Shown here: positions 7,336 to 15,682 of the stretch, in pieces | Layout of the letters: each line of letters opens with the position of its first letter | How positions within the stretch are numbered: the first letter of the stretch is position 1 | DNA from: JBCCTX01 sp964468435 | GTDB taxonomy: Bacteria; Bacteroidota; Bacteroidia; J057 | DNA length: 27,264 nt | Direction: 5' to 3' | Assembly (NCBI GenBank): GCA_964468435.1 | Contig: CAYXVE010000062.1 | Location: forward strand, 1-27,264 | Notes under the pieces: model-generated | What the model was told of the DNA's origin: nothing | The model's database searches: none | What the model saw: the letters and a program-made list of their open reading frames with translations, nothing else | Translations under genes and position numbers: made by a program

Positions 7336-9155
7336 TTGGGAAAAATATATCCAACTACTATATCACTGAGCAACTTGGTGAAGGAGGAATGGGAACCGTG
7401 TATAAAGCTACTGATAAATACCTCGAACGTACAGTAGCTCTCAAAATGCTCCACCCCTTTCTGGTCAAAGACCCGGATTATTTCAAGCGTTTTCGCAATG
7501 AAGCTCACCTTTCTGCTAAAATATCTCATCCCAATGTAGCTACATTGTACAATTTCGAGGAGTCGGGCCAGCAACACTTCATTGTTATGGAGTATGTCGA
7601 TGGCCTCCCCCTGGATAAAGTACTGAAGCTACAGGGAAAACTATCAGAAAAAGAAGCAGCCAGGATCACACTTCAAATACTAGAGGGACTTGGTGCTGCA
7701 CATGACCTGGGCATTATGCACCGGGATCTCAAGCCAGGTAATATCATGATCAATCAAAGTGGTTATGTCAAACTCATGGACTTCGGTATTGCCAGACTTG
7801 AAAATGCAGAAAGAATGACGCAGCAAAACAGCGTCATCGGAACCCTGGAATATTTGGCACCAGAGCTGGTGAAAGGACAGACTCCTTCAAAAAGCTCTGA
7901 TTTATATGCCCTGGGAGTCATGCTACATGAAATGTTATCGGGAAATACCCTTTTTCAGGCTGACAGTGAGGCAGCACTCATGTATCAGATCGCTCATACA
8001 AGTCCCAAAATACATCTGCCCGAAACAGACCCACGTCTGGTAAGAATCCTGAAAAAACTGACCTACAAACAGGTTCAGAAACGGTATCAAGACACACGAG
8101 AAGTGATTAGAGACCTAGAAAAGCTATATGTTCCCGGGAAAGTTGATACCAGACTGCTGGAAGAAAAGGTGGATTCGGGTGAACAGTCAGGAAAAAAGGT
8201 CTGGGCAATGCCCATGGCATTACCTCAAAAACTCTCCAGTATTATACTTCCGGATGCCAGGCGGATCAACATGCCGTTTGATATCGACATTAGGATCATA
8301 GCAGCAGCTGCAGGTATTAGTTTGCTCATCCTAATTATTGGTCTCATACCTGCTGGAAACCAGAAAAATACACAGGAGGATCCAAACAGTGAATTCAAAA
8401 ACCTTTATGATATCGATGATGAAAAGATGCAAGCAGTACCCTCAATAGGCCAGCAGGACATGGCACAAAGAAAACCCATCAAAGCTATTCCCTTTAAAGA
8501 AGGTGAAGGACCTGGTCAACCCGGCAGACAAAAAACCCCTAAAGAACAGGAGCAGGAATACGTAAACCGGCCCAAACAGCATGTAATCAAACCTGTGGAC
8601 GGATCTTCTTCTACAGAAAAATCTAGATCTGATGCCAGAAAAGAAGAATCATCATCCACTGATCGACAGCAGCAGCAAACAGATCAGGAACCGGAGGAAG
8701 AAGAGAACCTATCCAGGAATGAACAAGAGTCATTCAATGTCGAGCAGGAGCAGGTCGTAAAGCGGGAGAGAAGCCCTGGTAATACTATGACACTTTCAAT
8801 TCCCCAAATGGAATTTAATGCTGTTTTCTTAGAAACCATCTCTACAGAAAGCAACCACGAAGGAGAAATGATCTTTCTTAGCAATAAATCCCCTTTGTAT
8901 TATGGAGATCATGTGATCATCGCAGGTGGGGCAAAAATACGTGCACAAATTGTAAAATTGCGTAGAAGCAGTGGCTTTAAAAGAGCTTTTCTGGGGATCA
9001 ACCTGATATCCGTTCAGGCAGTAAATGGACAATGGCTGCCAGTTAGCTATCCAGAATACAGTAATCTCGGTAAAAACGTAGTAGTTTTTGAACAGGGAAG
9101 AACCCTCAGAAATGTCAAAATAGAAGAAACAATGCTTACGATAAGCATCCCATAA
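7332..9155 (+). CDS. Transmembrane PknB-like Ser/Thr protein kinase
   Basis: Residues 8-265 form a complete Hanks-type kinase domain: Gly-rich loop LGEGGMGTVY (15-24), Lys38 in VALKML, Glu57, catalytic loop HRDLKPGNIM (130-139), DFG (150-152) and APE (176-178). A juxtamembrane stretch leads to a hydrophobic span (321-339). Beyond it lie a Gln/Glu/Lys-rich low-complexity linker (about 390-480) and a compact C-terminal domain (about 485-607) that is rich in predicted strands, with YYGDHVIIAGGAKI as a landmark. That domain is not PASTA or PEGA and I do not recognise it; it should sit in the periplasm and may sense a signal. The ATGA overlap with the phosphatase gene argues for a matched kinase-phosphatase pair. 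Total length is 607 residues. Kinase activity is well supported; ligand and substrates are unknown. Confidence 0.93.
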   Translation: MIGKNISNYYITEQLGEGGMGTVYKATDKYLERTVALKMLHPFLVKDPDYFKRFRNEAHLSAKISHPNVATLYNFEESGQQHFIVMEYVDGLPLDKVLKLQGKLSEKEAARITLQILEGLGAAHDLGIMHRDLKPGNIMINQSGYVKLMDFGIARLENAERMTQQNSVIGTLEYLAPELVKGQTPSKSSDLYALGVMLHEMLSGNTLFQADSEAALMYQIAHTSPKIHLPETDPRLVRILKKLTYKQVQKRYQDTREVIRDLEKLYVPGKVDTRLLEEKVDSGEQSGKKVWAMPMALPQKLSSIILPDARRINMPFDIDIRIIAAAAGISLLILIIGLIPAGNQKNTQEDPNSEFKNLYDIDDEKMQAVPSIGQQDMAQRKPIKAIPFKEGEGPGQPGRQKTPKEQEQEYVNRPKQHVIKPVDGSSSTEKSRSDARKEESSSTDRQQQQTDQEPEEEENLSRNEQESFNVEQEQVVKRERSPGNTMTLSIPQMEFNAVFLETISTESNHEGEMIFLSNKSPLYYGDHVIIAGGAKIRAQIVKLRRSSGFKRAFLGINLISVQAVNGQWLPVSYPEYSNLGKNVVVFEQGRTLRNVKIEETMLTISIP

Positions 9156-9166
9156 ATCATTTTATC

Positions 9167-9790
9167 ATGAAAAAAGTATTTATAACATTTGCTATTATTA
9201 CAATTATACTTGGCGCGAACGCGCAGGATATTCAATCTAATACGGCGGGCTTCTCATTGAGCGTCAATGGTTCATATGCCCGCTGGAACTCTGAGAGTTT
9301 CTTCCTGGGAAGCCTCGACGAAGAAGAACCCAACGGCTTCGGTATCAATATCAAAGGTGCCTATGGGATCACTCAACATGTAGAGGTATTTATCGCTTAT
9401 ACCAGTCGTACGTTTAAGGTTCAGGGAGAATGGGATAGCTATCGCAATCAGACTTTTGATATCGGCGGGAGATACAATTTTGGAGCAACCCTCAGAAGAT
9501 TCAGACCATTCGCTGAGGTTGCCCTTACTACCAATTCCTTTACCATTGATCCTATTACCTTTGACTCGATAAATTTGTTTAAATTGGAAGTCAATGGTTT
9601 AGGTGGTACTATTGGAGGAGGAGCGCACTATTTCTTTACCCCGGCTCTTAGTGCTACGCTCAATGCAAAGGCTAGTTTTGGAAACTTTAGTGAAATCCTT
9701 CTTTCTGGAAATGAGGTAACAGGTTTGGACGAGGATGTCGAATTTGAGTTGTACATCGTTCAATTTGGAGTGTCGTATTTCTTTCAATAA
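9167..9790 (+). CDS. Small outer membrane beta-barrel protein
   Basis: The product has 207 residues: a signal peptide (1-20, ending GANAQ) and then alternating amphipathic strands with aromatic girdles (for example VEVFIAYTSRTF and FDIGGRYNFGATL). It ends in FGVSYFFQ, close to the aromatic-terminated last strand of an 8-stranded OmpA/OmpX-type barrel. It follows the kinase gene by 11 bp and precedes the response regulator by 15 bp, so it is probably co-transcribed with both. It could be a partner or target of the upstream phospho-signalling cassette, but only gene order suggests this. No enzymatic motif is visible. Confidence 0.75.
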   Translation: MKKVFITFAIITIILGANAQDIQSNTAGFSLSVNGSYARWNSESFFLGSLDEEEPNGFGINIKGAYGITQHVEVFIAYTSRTFKVQGEWDSYRNQTFDIGGRYNFGATLRRFRPFAEVALTTNSFTIDPITFDSINLFKLEVNGLGGTIGGGAHYFFTPALSATLNAKASFGNFSEILLSGNEVTGLDEDVEFELYIVQFGVSYFFQ

Positions 9791-9805
9791 TTTATATTTA
9801 CTTAA

Positions 9806-10444
9806 ATGACCAATCCTATACGGGTGCTCATTGTCGATGACCATCGGATCATATTAGATAGCCTGGAATTGTTATTTGATTTAATGGACAAAGTCGAAGT
9901 CGTGGGTGCCCTAAGTGATAGTAGAAAAGTACTGGACTTTTTGACGCAGCATAAGGTTGATATTCTGATTACAGACCTTACCATGCCCTATCTCAATGGG
10001 ATACAACTGAGCTTTAAGGTAAAAGAAAAATTTCCCGATATGAAGATCCTGATGCTGACTGTAAATGATCAACCGGAAGGTATTCAGGATGCTTTTAAAG
10101 CTGGGATTTCGGGTTATGTGATGAAAAAAGCCGGAAGGGAAGAACTGGAAAAAGCGATTCAGACCATTGCAGCAGGACAGTTGCACTTTAGTCAAGAAGT
10201 GATGAAAACGCTCTTGCAGTCAAATGAGGATGACGGACAGGCAGAACGGATCAAGCACCTTACTAAAAGAGAACTGGAGATTATCAAACTCATTGTTCAG
10301 GAATATTCTTCTGCAGAAATTGCTGAGAAATTATTTATCAGTTTGGGTACGGTAGAAACACATAGACACAACATTTTTAAAAAGCTGAATACCAAAAACT
10401 CAATTGGCGTAGTGAAGTTTGCATTGAAATACAATCTGGTTTGA
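9806..10444 (+). CDS. NarL/FixJ-type response regulator
   Basis: The 212-residue protein has an N-terminal receiver domain (about 5-120), with the acidic pair DD at 11-12, phospho-acceptor Asp57 in ILITDLTMP, Thr85 and Lys107. A LuxR-type helix-turn-helix follows (about 150-208: LTKRELEIIKLI, SAEIAEKLFIS, GTVETHRHNI). It is a cytoplasmic transcription factor activated by phosphorylation. Its stop codon overlaps the TTG start of the histidine kinase gene by 4 bp, so that kinase is very likely its partner. Target genes are not known; the SGNH and GH109 genes lie downstream, but no operator is recognisable. Confidence 0.93.
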   Translation: MTNPIRVLIVDDHRIILDSLELLFDLMDKVEVVGALSDSRKVLDFLTQHKVDILITDLTMPYLNGIQLSFKVKEKFPDMKILMLTVNDQPEGIQDAFKAGISGYVMKKAGREELEKAIQTIAAGQLHFSQEVMKTLLQSNEDDGQAERIKHLTKRELEIIKLIVQEYSSAEIAEKLFISLGTVETHRHNIFKKLNTKNSIGVVKFALKYNLV

Positions 10445-12267
10445 AAAAAAGAAATGCAATATTGCTCTTAATGGCCGCCCTCACATTGTGGGTAAACCGG
10501 GGATTTGCCCAGAGGGCGGATTCTCTCTATGCCAGCTATCTCCTGGCTCTATCCATGGATGATACTCCCTCTAAAGATTCAATGCTCGTAGCCAGCTATG
10601 CGGCTTATGCCGAGTACCAGATCAATGATAATTACCCGGGATCAGAAGAAATCGTGGATACTCTGGAAAGCTTCTCCCTGCAATCCACATGGTCCAAAGC
10701 CCATGGAATGTACCTTCGGATCAAAGGCAGGTTTTACGATAATCAGGGAAATATGGATGAAGCGCTCAATTATTATAACCTGGCGATCGATACCTTGCGA
10801 GCTTCTGGACTTCCTTATGATGATCTTGCCTCTGCATTGGTTGGGGCTGGCTTTGTACTGCTCAATACTCAACTCTATCAGCAGAGCTATGAGACATTAC
10901 GCGAAGCATACAGATATTCCAAGGAAGCCGGGGACTTGAAAAATCATTGGATAACCCTGAATTTTTTTGGCGATTTTTACTACTACAGCGCCTTTAGGCA
11001 GGAAAATTATGATTCTGCCCTTTACTACTATCTGAAAACTGATACGCTAGTAGAAAAATATGCCATGTATGGATTTTATAAAGCGGATAACGACCTGGGC
11101 TTGGCTAATGTTTATCGCAGGCTTGGTCAACAGGAACTTTCAGATAAATATTGGAACCGCTCACTGGAAACTGCCAAAGAATACGAAAATTATGGCGTGA
11201 TCTATGCCCTCTATGTAGACAAAGCTGAAATATTTGAAAATCAGGGTAGGTTGAATAAGGCGCTTGAATTAAAACTCGAAGCATATCAATACGTGCAGGA
11301 ATCCGGCTGGATCGAATTTAAGGCTAGAGCAGACAATCACCTGTACTGGACCTACAAGTCATTGGGAGATTACGAAAGTGCCCTCTTTCATTATGAAAAA
11401 TATATCGCGGCTCAGGATAGTATGCGGAAAAACGAAGCTGCAGATCGATACGCAGAACTGGAGGCTAAATATGAGAGTAAACAGAAAGAAGAAGAGATCA
11501 TACGCCTGCAAAATCAAAATCTCCAGCAGTCTCGAAACTTTCTTATGGTGCTTTCAGCCATTGGCGCATTACTCATCGGTCTTATCACCTGGGCCAACTG
11601 GAATCTGCGAAGAAAGAATGCTGCCCTGGAAAAAAAGAATAAAGAAATCATGCTGGCCCAACTCAAAGGACAGAATCTGGAACGTAGAAGAATGGCACTG
11701 GAATTACACGACAACCTCAATACCAAAATAGCAGCACTCCGCTGGCAACTCGAAGCCATCGTACCACTGACCCAGAATAAAGTCCATAAGGTACTCTCAA
11801 GTACCCTTGAACTCGTCAATGATGTGTACGGCGATGTGCGGCTTATCTCACATAATCTGATGCCTGAAAAAGTGGAGGCCATTGGCTTGATCGCTGCACT
11901 GGAAGGCTTGCTCAAGCAACTTAAACAAAATAATAAAATAGCTTTTCACCTAGTCGTCAATACACAACCTGACTTCGATTTTGGTTCATTGACCTATCCC
12001 CTTTACAACATCATTTTTGAAATGATTAACAATATCCTTAAGCATGCCAATGCCGAGAATGGATGGATCAGTATCTCAAATACAGAAGACAAAATTCTCC
12101 TCACCGTCAGCGATGATGGATGCGGATTTGACATCGATCAGATGACCAATGGGTATGGAATTAAAAATATTACTTCCCGCCTGGAAAATATTAAGGGGAA
12201 ATGGAGCATTGATAGCAAACTAGGGGTAGGGACGAAATTTTTTATTGAGGTTCCCCTATTAGATTGA
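10441..12267 (+). CDS. TPR-containing sensor histidine kinase (HisKA_3)
   Basis: Starting at TTG 10441, the product begins with MKKRNAILLLMAALTLWV, a good signal peptide ending at about residue 24 (GFAQ). The next ATG (10471) would cut this signal in half, so TTG is preferred. Residues 30-330 hold several TPR-like helical repeats (GNMDEALNYYNLAID and GDYESALFHYEKYI) and should be periplasmic. A coiled-coil segment (335-365), one membrane span (367-386) and a second coiled coil follow. The HisKA_3 box has the phospho-accepting His423 (RRRMALELHDNL), and the ATPase domain has EMINNILKHA (N-box), SDDGCGFD and GYGIKNI (G-boxes). This NarX/DesK-like layout with an extracytoplasmic TPR sensor is common in Bacteroidota. 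The overlap with the regulator gene marks the two as a pair. The signal sensed is unknown. Confidence 0.92.
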   Translation: MKKRNAILLLMAALTLWVNRGFAQRADSLYASYLLALSMDDTPSKDSMLVASYAAYAEYQINDNYPGSEEIVDTLESFSLQSTWSKAHGMYLRIKGRFYDNQGNMDEALNYYNLAIDTLRASGLPYDDLASALVGAGFVLLNTQLYQQSYETLREAYRYSKEAGDLKNHWITLNFFGDFYYYSAFRQENYDSALYYYLKTDTLVEKYAMYGFYKADNDLGLANVYRRLGQQELSDKYWNRSLETAKEYENYGVIYALYVDKAEIFENQGRLNKALELKLEAYQYVQESGWIEFKARADNHLYWTYKSLGDYESALFHYEKYIAAQDSMRKNEAADRYAELEAKYESKQKEEEIIRLQNQNLQQSRNFLMVLSAIGALLIGLITWANWNLRRKNAALEKKNKEIMLAQLKGQNLERRRMALELHDNLNTKIAALRWQLEAIVPLTQNKVHKVLSSTLELVNDVYGDVRLISHNLMPEKVEAIGLIAALEGLLKQLKQNNKIAFHLVVNTQPDFDFGSLTYPLYNIIFEMINNILKHANAENGWISISNTEDKILLTVSDDGCGFDIDQMTNGYGIKNITSRLENIKGKWSIDSKLGVGTKFFIEVPLLD

Positions 12268-12478
12268 TCTGAATACTGTCATACCATTCTCTATTTACTC
12301 AGAACATACTGACTCGTGTAGCAGAATATCTGTTTGGCTCCGTATTTTAATCCTCTATGTAGTATTTGTTGATTTTTTAGTTTAAATTGTAAATACCTCA
12401 TTGTCAGGAGTAAGAACTGTAGATTTTACATATTCGAACTATTTCTAAAATTAAAATATCTAATATTATCCCGCAAAA

Positions 12479-13483
12479 ATGCCGCATTGTTTAAAGCTTC
12501 TATTTCACATTGCTTTTTGGAGCAAAAATTTAAAGTATAACCGATTCACTGGTTGTTTGTGGGTTATCTTGCTGACTGCTTGTACACCTAAATCTTTTGA
12601 TAAGGCTGAAAAGACTTATTTGTTTCTAGGCAATAGTATCACTTACAGCGGTCGATATGTAGATTACATTGAGACAGCTTTCATACTGGATAAGCAAGCA
12701 AATAATACACTGATCCTGAATCTTGGCTTGAGTAGCGAAACCCTTTCCGGTATGACAGAAAGGGATCATCCCTTCCCCAGACCTTCTCTACTGGAGCGCT
12801 TGCCAGCTTGTCTGGATTCTGTCAAACCTGACCATGTTATCGCGTGCTACGGTATCAATTGTGGTATTTATCATCCCTTTGATTCCATCAGATATGCGGC
12901 CTTTCAGACAGGTACATCGCAACTGATTAGGGAAGTTAGAGCCCGAAATATTGGTATTACCCTGCTTACTCCAGGACCTTTCGCCGCTGAAAGAGTTGAG
13001 CTGACTACCTTGCATGACAGTCTGGGATACTCTTACAGAAATCCATACCCTCAATACGATGAAGTTATGAATATCTATTCGGATTGGGTTCTGTCCTTAG
13101 ACACGATGCCAGAAGTAACGACGGTGGATATTCGTACACCCTTATTGAGATATATGAATATCTCTTATGGGTCTATCGATCCTATTCATCCCAATGAGAT
13201 CGGACATGCAATCATAGCAGAATCTATTCTGGACTGCTGGGGAGAAAAAACGGAGTCTCAAATACTATCCACAGGAGTGGATGCAACTCAGCAGGACACT
13301 TCATGGCAGAATATGGAAAGGCTCGTCAGAGAACAACGACTGAGCTATGATCGGCCTTTACTCAATAGAATAGGACACGAAAATCCCGCTATTAAGGAAG
13401 CAATCGATATACCATGGGATAGCGCTTTGTCTTTAAATAGTCAGTATGAAGAAAAAATAGTAGCCATACTTAAGAGAAGATAA
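12479..13483 (+). CDS. Lipoprotein SGNH/GDSL-type hydrolase
   Basis: The 334-residue product carries a lipobox (LLTAC, Cys35) after a hydrophobic stretch, so it is probably a lipoprotein. The mature part shows SGNH-hydrolase blocks: LFLGNSITYSGRY with nucleophile Ser53, YGINCGIYHP with Asn127 in block III, and DPIHPNEIGH with Asp234 and His237. Members cleave ester bonds, often acetyl groups on carbohydrates. The N-region before the lipobox is long (about 25 residues), and no better start is visible in frame. It lies upstream of the GH109 glycosidase on the same strand, with a 126-bp gap that carries a separate promoter candidate. Together they fit extracytoplasmic glycan processing. The 211-bp gap before it is A/T-rich and I see no clear promoter there. 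Confidence 0.8.
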   Translation: MPHCLKLLFHIAFWSKNLKYNRFTGCLWVILLTACTPKSFDKAEKTYLFLGNSITYSGRYVDYIETAFILDKQANNTLILNLGLSSETLSGMTERDHPFPRPSLLERLPACLDSVKPDHVIACYGINCGIYHPFDSIRYAAFQTGTSQLIREVRARNIGITLLTPGPFAAERVELTTLHDSLGYSYRNPYPQYDEVMNIYSDWVLSLDTMPEVTTVDIRTPLLRYMNISYGSIDPIHPNEIGHAIIAESILDCWGEKTESQILSTGVDATQQDTSWQNMERLVREQRLSYDRPLLNRIGHENPAIKEAIDIPWDSALSLNSQYEEKIVAILKRR

Positions 13484-13542
13484 GCCGATTAAAATGATAA
13501 CGTTTTGCATGTCTTTTGTGAAAATGCCAGCAATTATGTGGG

Positions 13543-13550
13543 TAATTTTG
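13543..13550 (+). promoter_or_regulatory. Candidate -7 promoter box (TAATTTTG) of the GH109 gene
   Basis: TAATTTTG matches TAnnTTTG exactly and lies 59 bp before the GH109 start. A TTTG at 13515-13518 could be the -33 element, with 24-nt spacing, longer than usual. Motif-based inference. Confidence 0.45.
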
Positions 13551-13609
13551 TAATATCAATTTTATCTTAGATATCTGTAAACATTTCAGGAATCCTAACA
13601 TACTCAACA

Positions 13610-15019
13610 ATGAAATCAACTGAGCATCGCAATAGAGGAAGGAGAAATTTTCTCAAAGCATCAACCCTAGCAAGTGCCTTTCTGGGCTTGACTCCTGGAA
13701 CAGCTCTATCAGCAGAAGCTATTCAGCAGAAGCTTCTTTCATTATCACAGTCCCGCCCATCCAGAGCTACGACAGTTATGGGATTGCGAACTGATCCTAT
13801 TGAGCAGGTTCGGGTTGCTTTTATCGGTCTGGGCAACCGTGGGCCGGGACACGTACGCCGTACGCATGCATTGTATCCCAAAGCAAGTGTGGTTGCGCTA
13901 TGTGATATCCGGAAAGATCGTGCCCAAATGTCTGCAGACTGGCTCAAGGAGCAGGGGTACGCGGCTGATGTGTATGGTGGAAAGGAAGATTCCTGGAAGG
14001 AAATGGTCCAACGCGATGATATTGATCTGGTAATCATATCTACTCCCTGGAAAGATCATGTACCTATGTGTGTCTATTCCATGCAGCAGGGAAAACATGT
14101 AGCATGCGAAGTTCCTCTCGCTACCACACTCGATGAGTGCTGGCAACTCGTGGATACAGCCGAGGAAACGCAGCGAAATTGTATGATGATGGAAAACGTA
14201 TGCTATGGGGATGAAGAATTGTGGGTGCTCAACATGGTCGACAAGGGTGTTTTTGGGACCCTTACCTATGCAGAAGCAGCATATATCCATAATCTGCGAG
14301 ATTCGTTGTTTAACAAAACAGGATATTACAATATGTGGCGGATTCGCCATCACGTTGAGAAAGATGGTAATCTCTATCCTACCCACGGCCTTGGCCCAGT
14401 GGCTCAGTATATGAACATCGCCCGTGGCGATCGCTTCAACTTCCTCGTGTCTATGAGCTCACTGGAAGCTAGTCTGAGTGAGCATTCACTCACCGTAGAA
14501 AGTGATAATGAATTTTACAACCGCGACGATTTCCAACACGGTGATATGAGCAACACCCTAATCAAAACAGCTAAAGGTAGAACCATTTTAGTCCAACATG
14601 ATATCGTTACGCCCAGGCCCTATAGCCGTATAAATCTACTCTCAGGGACGATGGCTACCCATGAAGGCTATCCCAGTCGCCTTTCTTTGCACGGAAAAGG
14701 TCACGAATGGCTTCCTGTAGAAGAATATAAGGAAATGTATCAAAAGTACCGCCATCCCATCTGGGATCAGCTCAAAGCGGAAATCGAAAAAAATGGTGGC
14801 CACGGAGGTATGGATTTCGTAATGACTTATCGCCTGATCGATTGCTTCAACAAGGGAGCACACCTCGATATGGATGTATATGATGGCGTTGACTGGTCTG
14901 TAGTTACACCACTATCTGCTGTATCTGTTCAGTTGGGAAGCATTCCGGTACAATTTCCCGATTTCACCCGGGGCAAATGGAGTGGAGAGCGTGTGCTGGG
15001 TATGATGGCTGATGCTTAA
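13610..15019 (+). CDS. Tat-exported GH109 family glycosidase (Gfo/Idh/MocA fold)
   Basis: The 469-residue protein starts with a twin-arginine signal (RGRRNFLKA at 9-17, then a hydrophobic stretch to about residue 35), meaning it is folded with cofactor before export. A Rossmann NAD-binding motif VAFIGLGNRGPG lies at 69-80. The segments CEVPLATTLDECW, MMMENVCYGDEELWVLNMV, AAYIHNLRD and THGLGPVAQYMNIARGDRF (from about 258) are hallmarks of glycoside hydrolase family 109, whose characterised members are NAD-dependent alpha-N-acetylgalactosaminidases. This distinguishes it from ordinary oxidoreductases of the Gfo/Idh/MocA fold. Its length is normal for the family. It follows the SGNH hydrolase gene and converges with infC across a strong inverted repeat. 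Family is well supported; the natural glycan is not known. Confidence 0.87.
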   Translation: MKSTEHRNRGRRNFLKASTLASAFLGLTPGTALSAEAIQQKLLSLSQSRPSRATTVMGLRTDPIEQVRVAFIGLGNRGPGHVRRTHALYPKASVVALCDIRKDRAQMSADWLKEQGYAADVYGGKEDSWKEMVQRDDIDLVIISTPWKDHVPMCVYSMQQGKHVACEVPLATTLDECWQLVDTAEETQRNCMMMENVCYGDEELWVLNMVDKGVFGTLTYAEAAYIHNLRDSLFNKTGYYNMWRIRHHVEKDGNLYPTHGLGPVAQYMNIARGDRFNFLVSMSSLEASLSEHSLTVESDNEFYNRDDFQHGDMSNTLIKTAKGRTILVQHDIVTPRPYSRINLLSGTMATHEGYPSRLSLHGKGHEWLPVEEYKEMYQKYRHPIWDQLKAEIEKNGGHGGMDFVMTYRLIDCFNKGAHLDMDVYDGVDWSVVTPLSAVSVQLGSIPVQFPDFTRGKWSGERVLGMMADA

Positions 15020-15051
15020 GTACCAGGTAGTCGTAACGCTATAGATGAAGG

Positions 15052-15112
15052 GAATGAGCAAAGCGTTGAATTGAAATCCAATAGAAAAATATTCTGAACG
15101 CTTTGCTCATTC
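15052..15112. terminator. Probable bidirectional terminator between GH109 gene and infC
   Basis: A perfect 16-bp inverted repeat (GAATGAGCAAAGCGTT at 15052-15067, its complement at 15097-15112) encloses a 29-nt loop. It lies between two convergent genes, 32 bp after one stop and 7 bp from the other. The T-tracts are poor, so it may work as a stabilising 3' hairpin rather than a classical terminator. Confidence 0.6.
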
Positions 15113-15118
15113 TGAAAA

Positions 15119-15670
15119 TTATTTTGGTGCGAGCATCATAATCATCCTGCGACCATTCATCTTAGGATGGGAATCTACCTTACTGATTTCGCTCAGATGA
15201 TTTTTAATACGCTCAAGCAGATCTCGACCTCTATCTTTGTGTACGATACTTCTTCCTCTGAATTGTATATAGACCTTCAGCTTACTACCGTCGCTGAGAA
15301 AACGTTCAGCATGCTTGAGTTTGAAGTTGAGGTCGTGATCGTCTGTGTTTGGACCGAAGCGTAGCTCTTTCATCTCACTAGAAGATTGCTTTTGCTTCTG
15401 CGCTTTTTCTTTCTTCTTCTGCTGGTAAAGAAATTTGTCGTAATCCATAATCTTTACCACTGGTGGATCAGTTTTATCTGAGATCTGCACCAGATCCATC
15501 TCCAGGCCATTGGCCCGGTGTAGCGCTTCCTGTGTGGTGATTACACCATTTTCGGATGATCCATCTACTTCAACTAATCTTACGTTGGGAGACTTTATTA
15601 AATGATTAATACGATGTTTGGGTTCCTGTTTCCTCTGAAATGGCGTTCTTTTAGTTCTTTTTCTTCTCAA
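15119..15670 (-). CDS. infC: Translation initiation factor IF-3
   Basis: The 183-residue product matches IF-3 along its full length. It has an N-terminal domain beginning INHLIKSPNVRLVE with ALHRANGLEMDLVQIS, a Lys-rich linker helix (YQQKKKEKAQKQK), and a C-terminal domain with EMKELRFGPNTDDHDLNFKL and HPKMNGRRMIMMLAPK. IF-3 binds the 30S subunit and checks initiator tRNA and start codon. The start is TTG at 15668-15670 behind a good Shine-Dalgarno sequence; the use of a rare start codon fits the known autoregulation of infC through its non-AUG start. Unusually, the ribosomal protein genes rpmI and rplT do not follow, and thrS is not upstream: the gene stands alone, convergent with the GH109 gene. 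Confidence 0.96.
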   Translation of the reverse strand: MRRKRTKRTPFQRKQEPKHRINHLIKSPNVRLVEVDGSSENGVITTQEALHRANGLEMDLVQISDKTDPPVVKIMDYDKFLYQQKKKEKAQKQKQSSSEMKELRFGPNTDDHDLNFKLKHAERFLSDGSKLKVYIQFRGRSIVHKDRGRDLLERIKNHLSEISKVDSHPKMNGRRMIMMLAPK

Positions 15671-15675
15671 AAATT

Positions 15676-15682
15676 CCTCCTT
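15676..15682 (-). promoter_or_regulatory. Shine-Dalgarno sequence of infC
   Basis: On the minus strand AAGGAGG lies 5 nt before the TTG start. Strong Shine-Dalgarno sequences are rare in this window, and this one supports the TTG as the true start. Confidence 0.75.

Noticed and set aside
4763..9155. Type VI secretion or phage-defence interpretation of the FHA/kinase/phosphatase genes
   Set aside because: No secretion structural genes, nucleases or toxin-like genes lie nearby; only the regulatory trio is shared.
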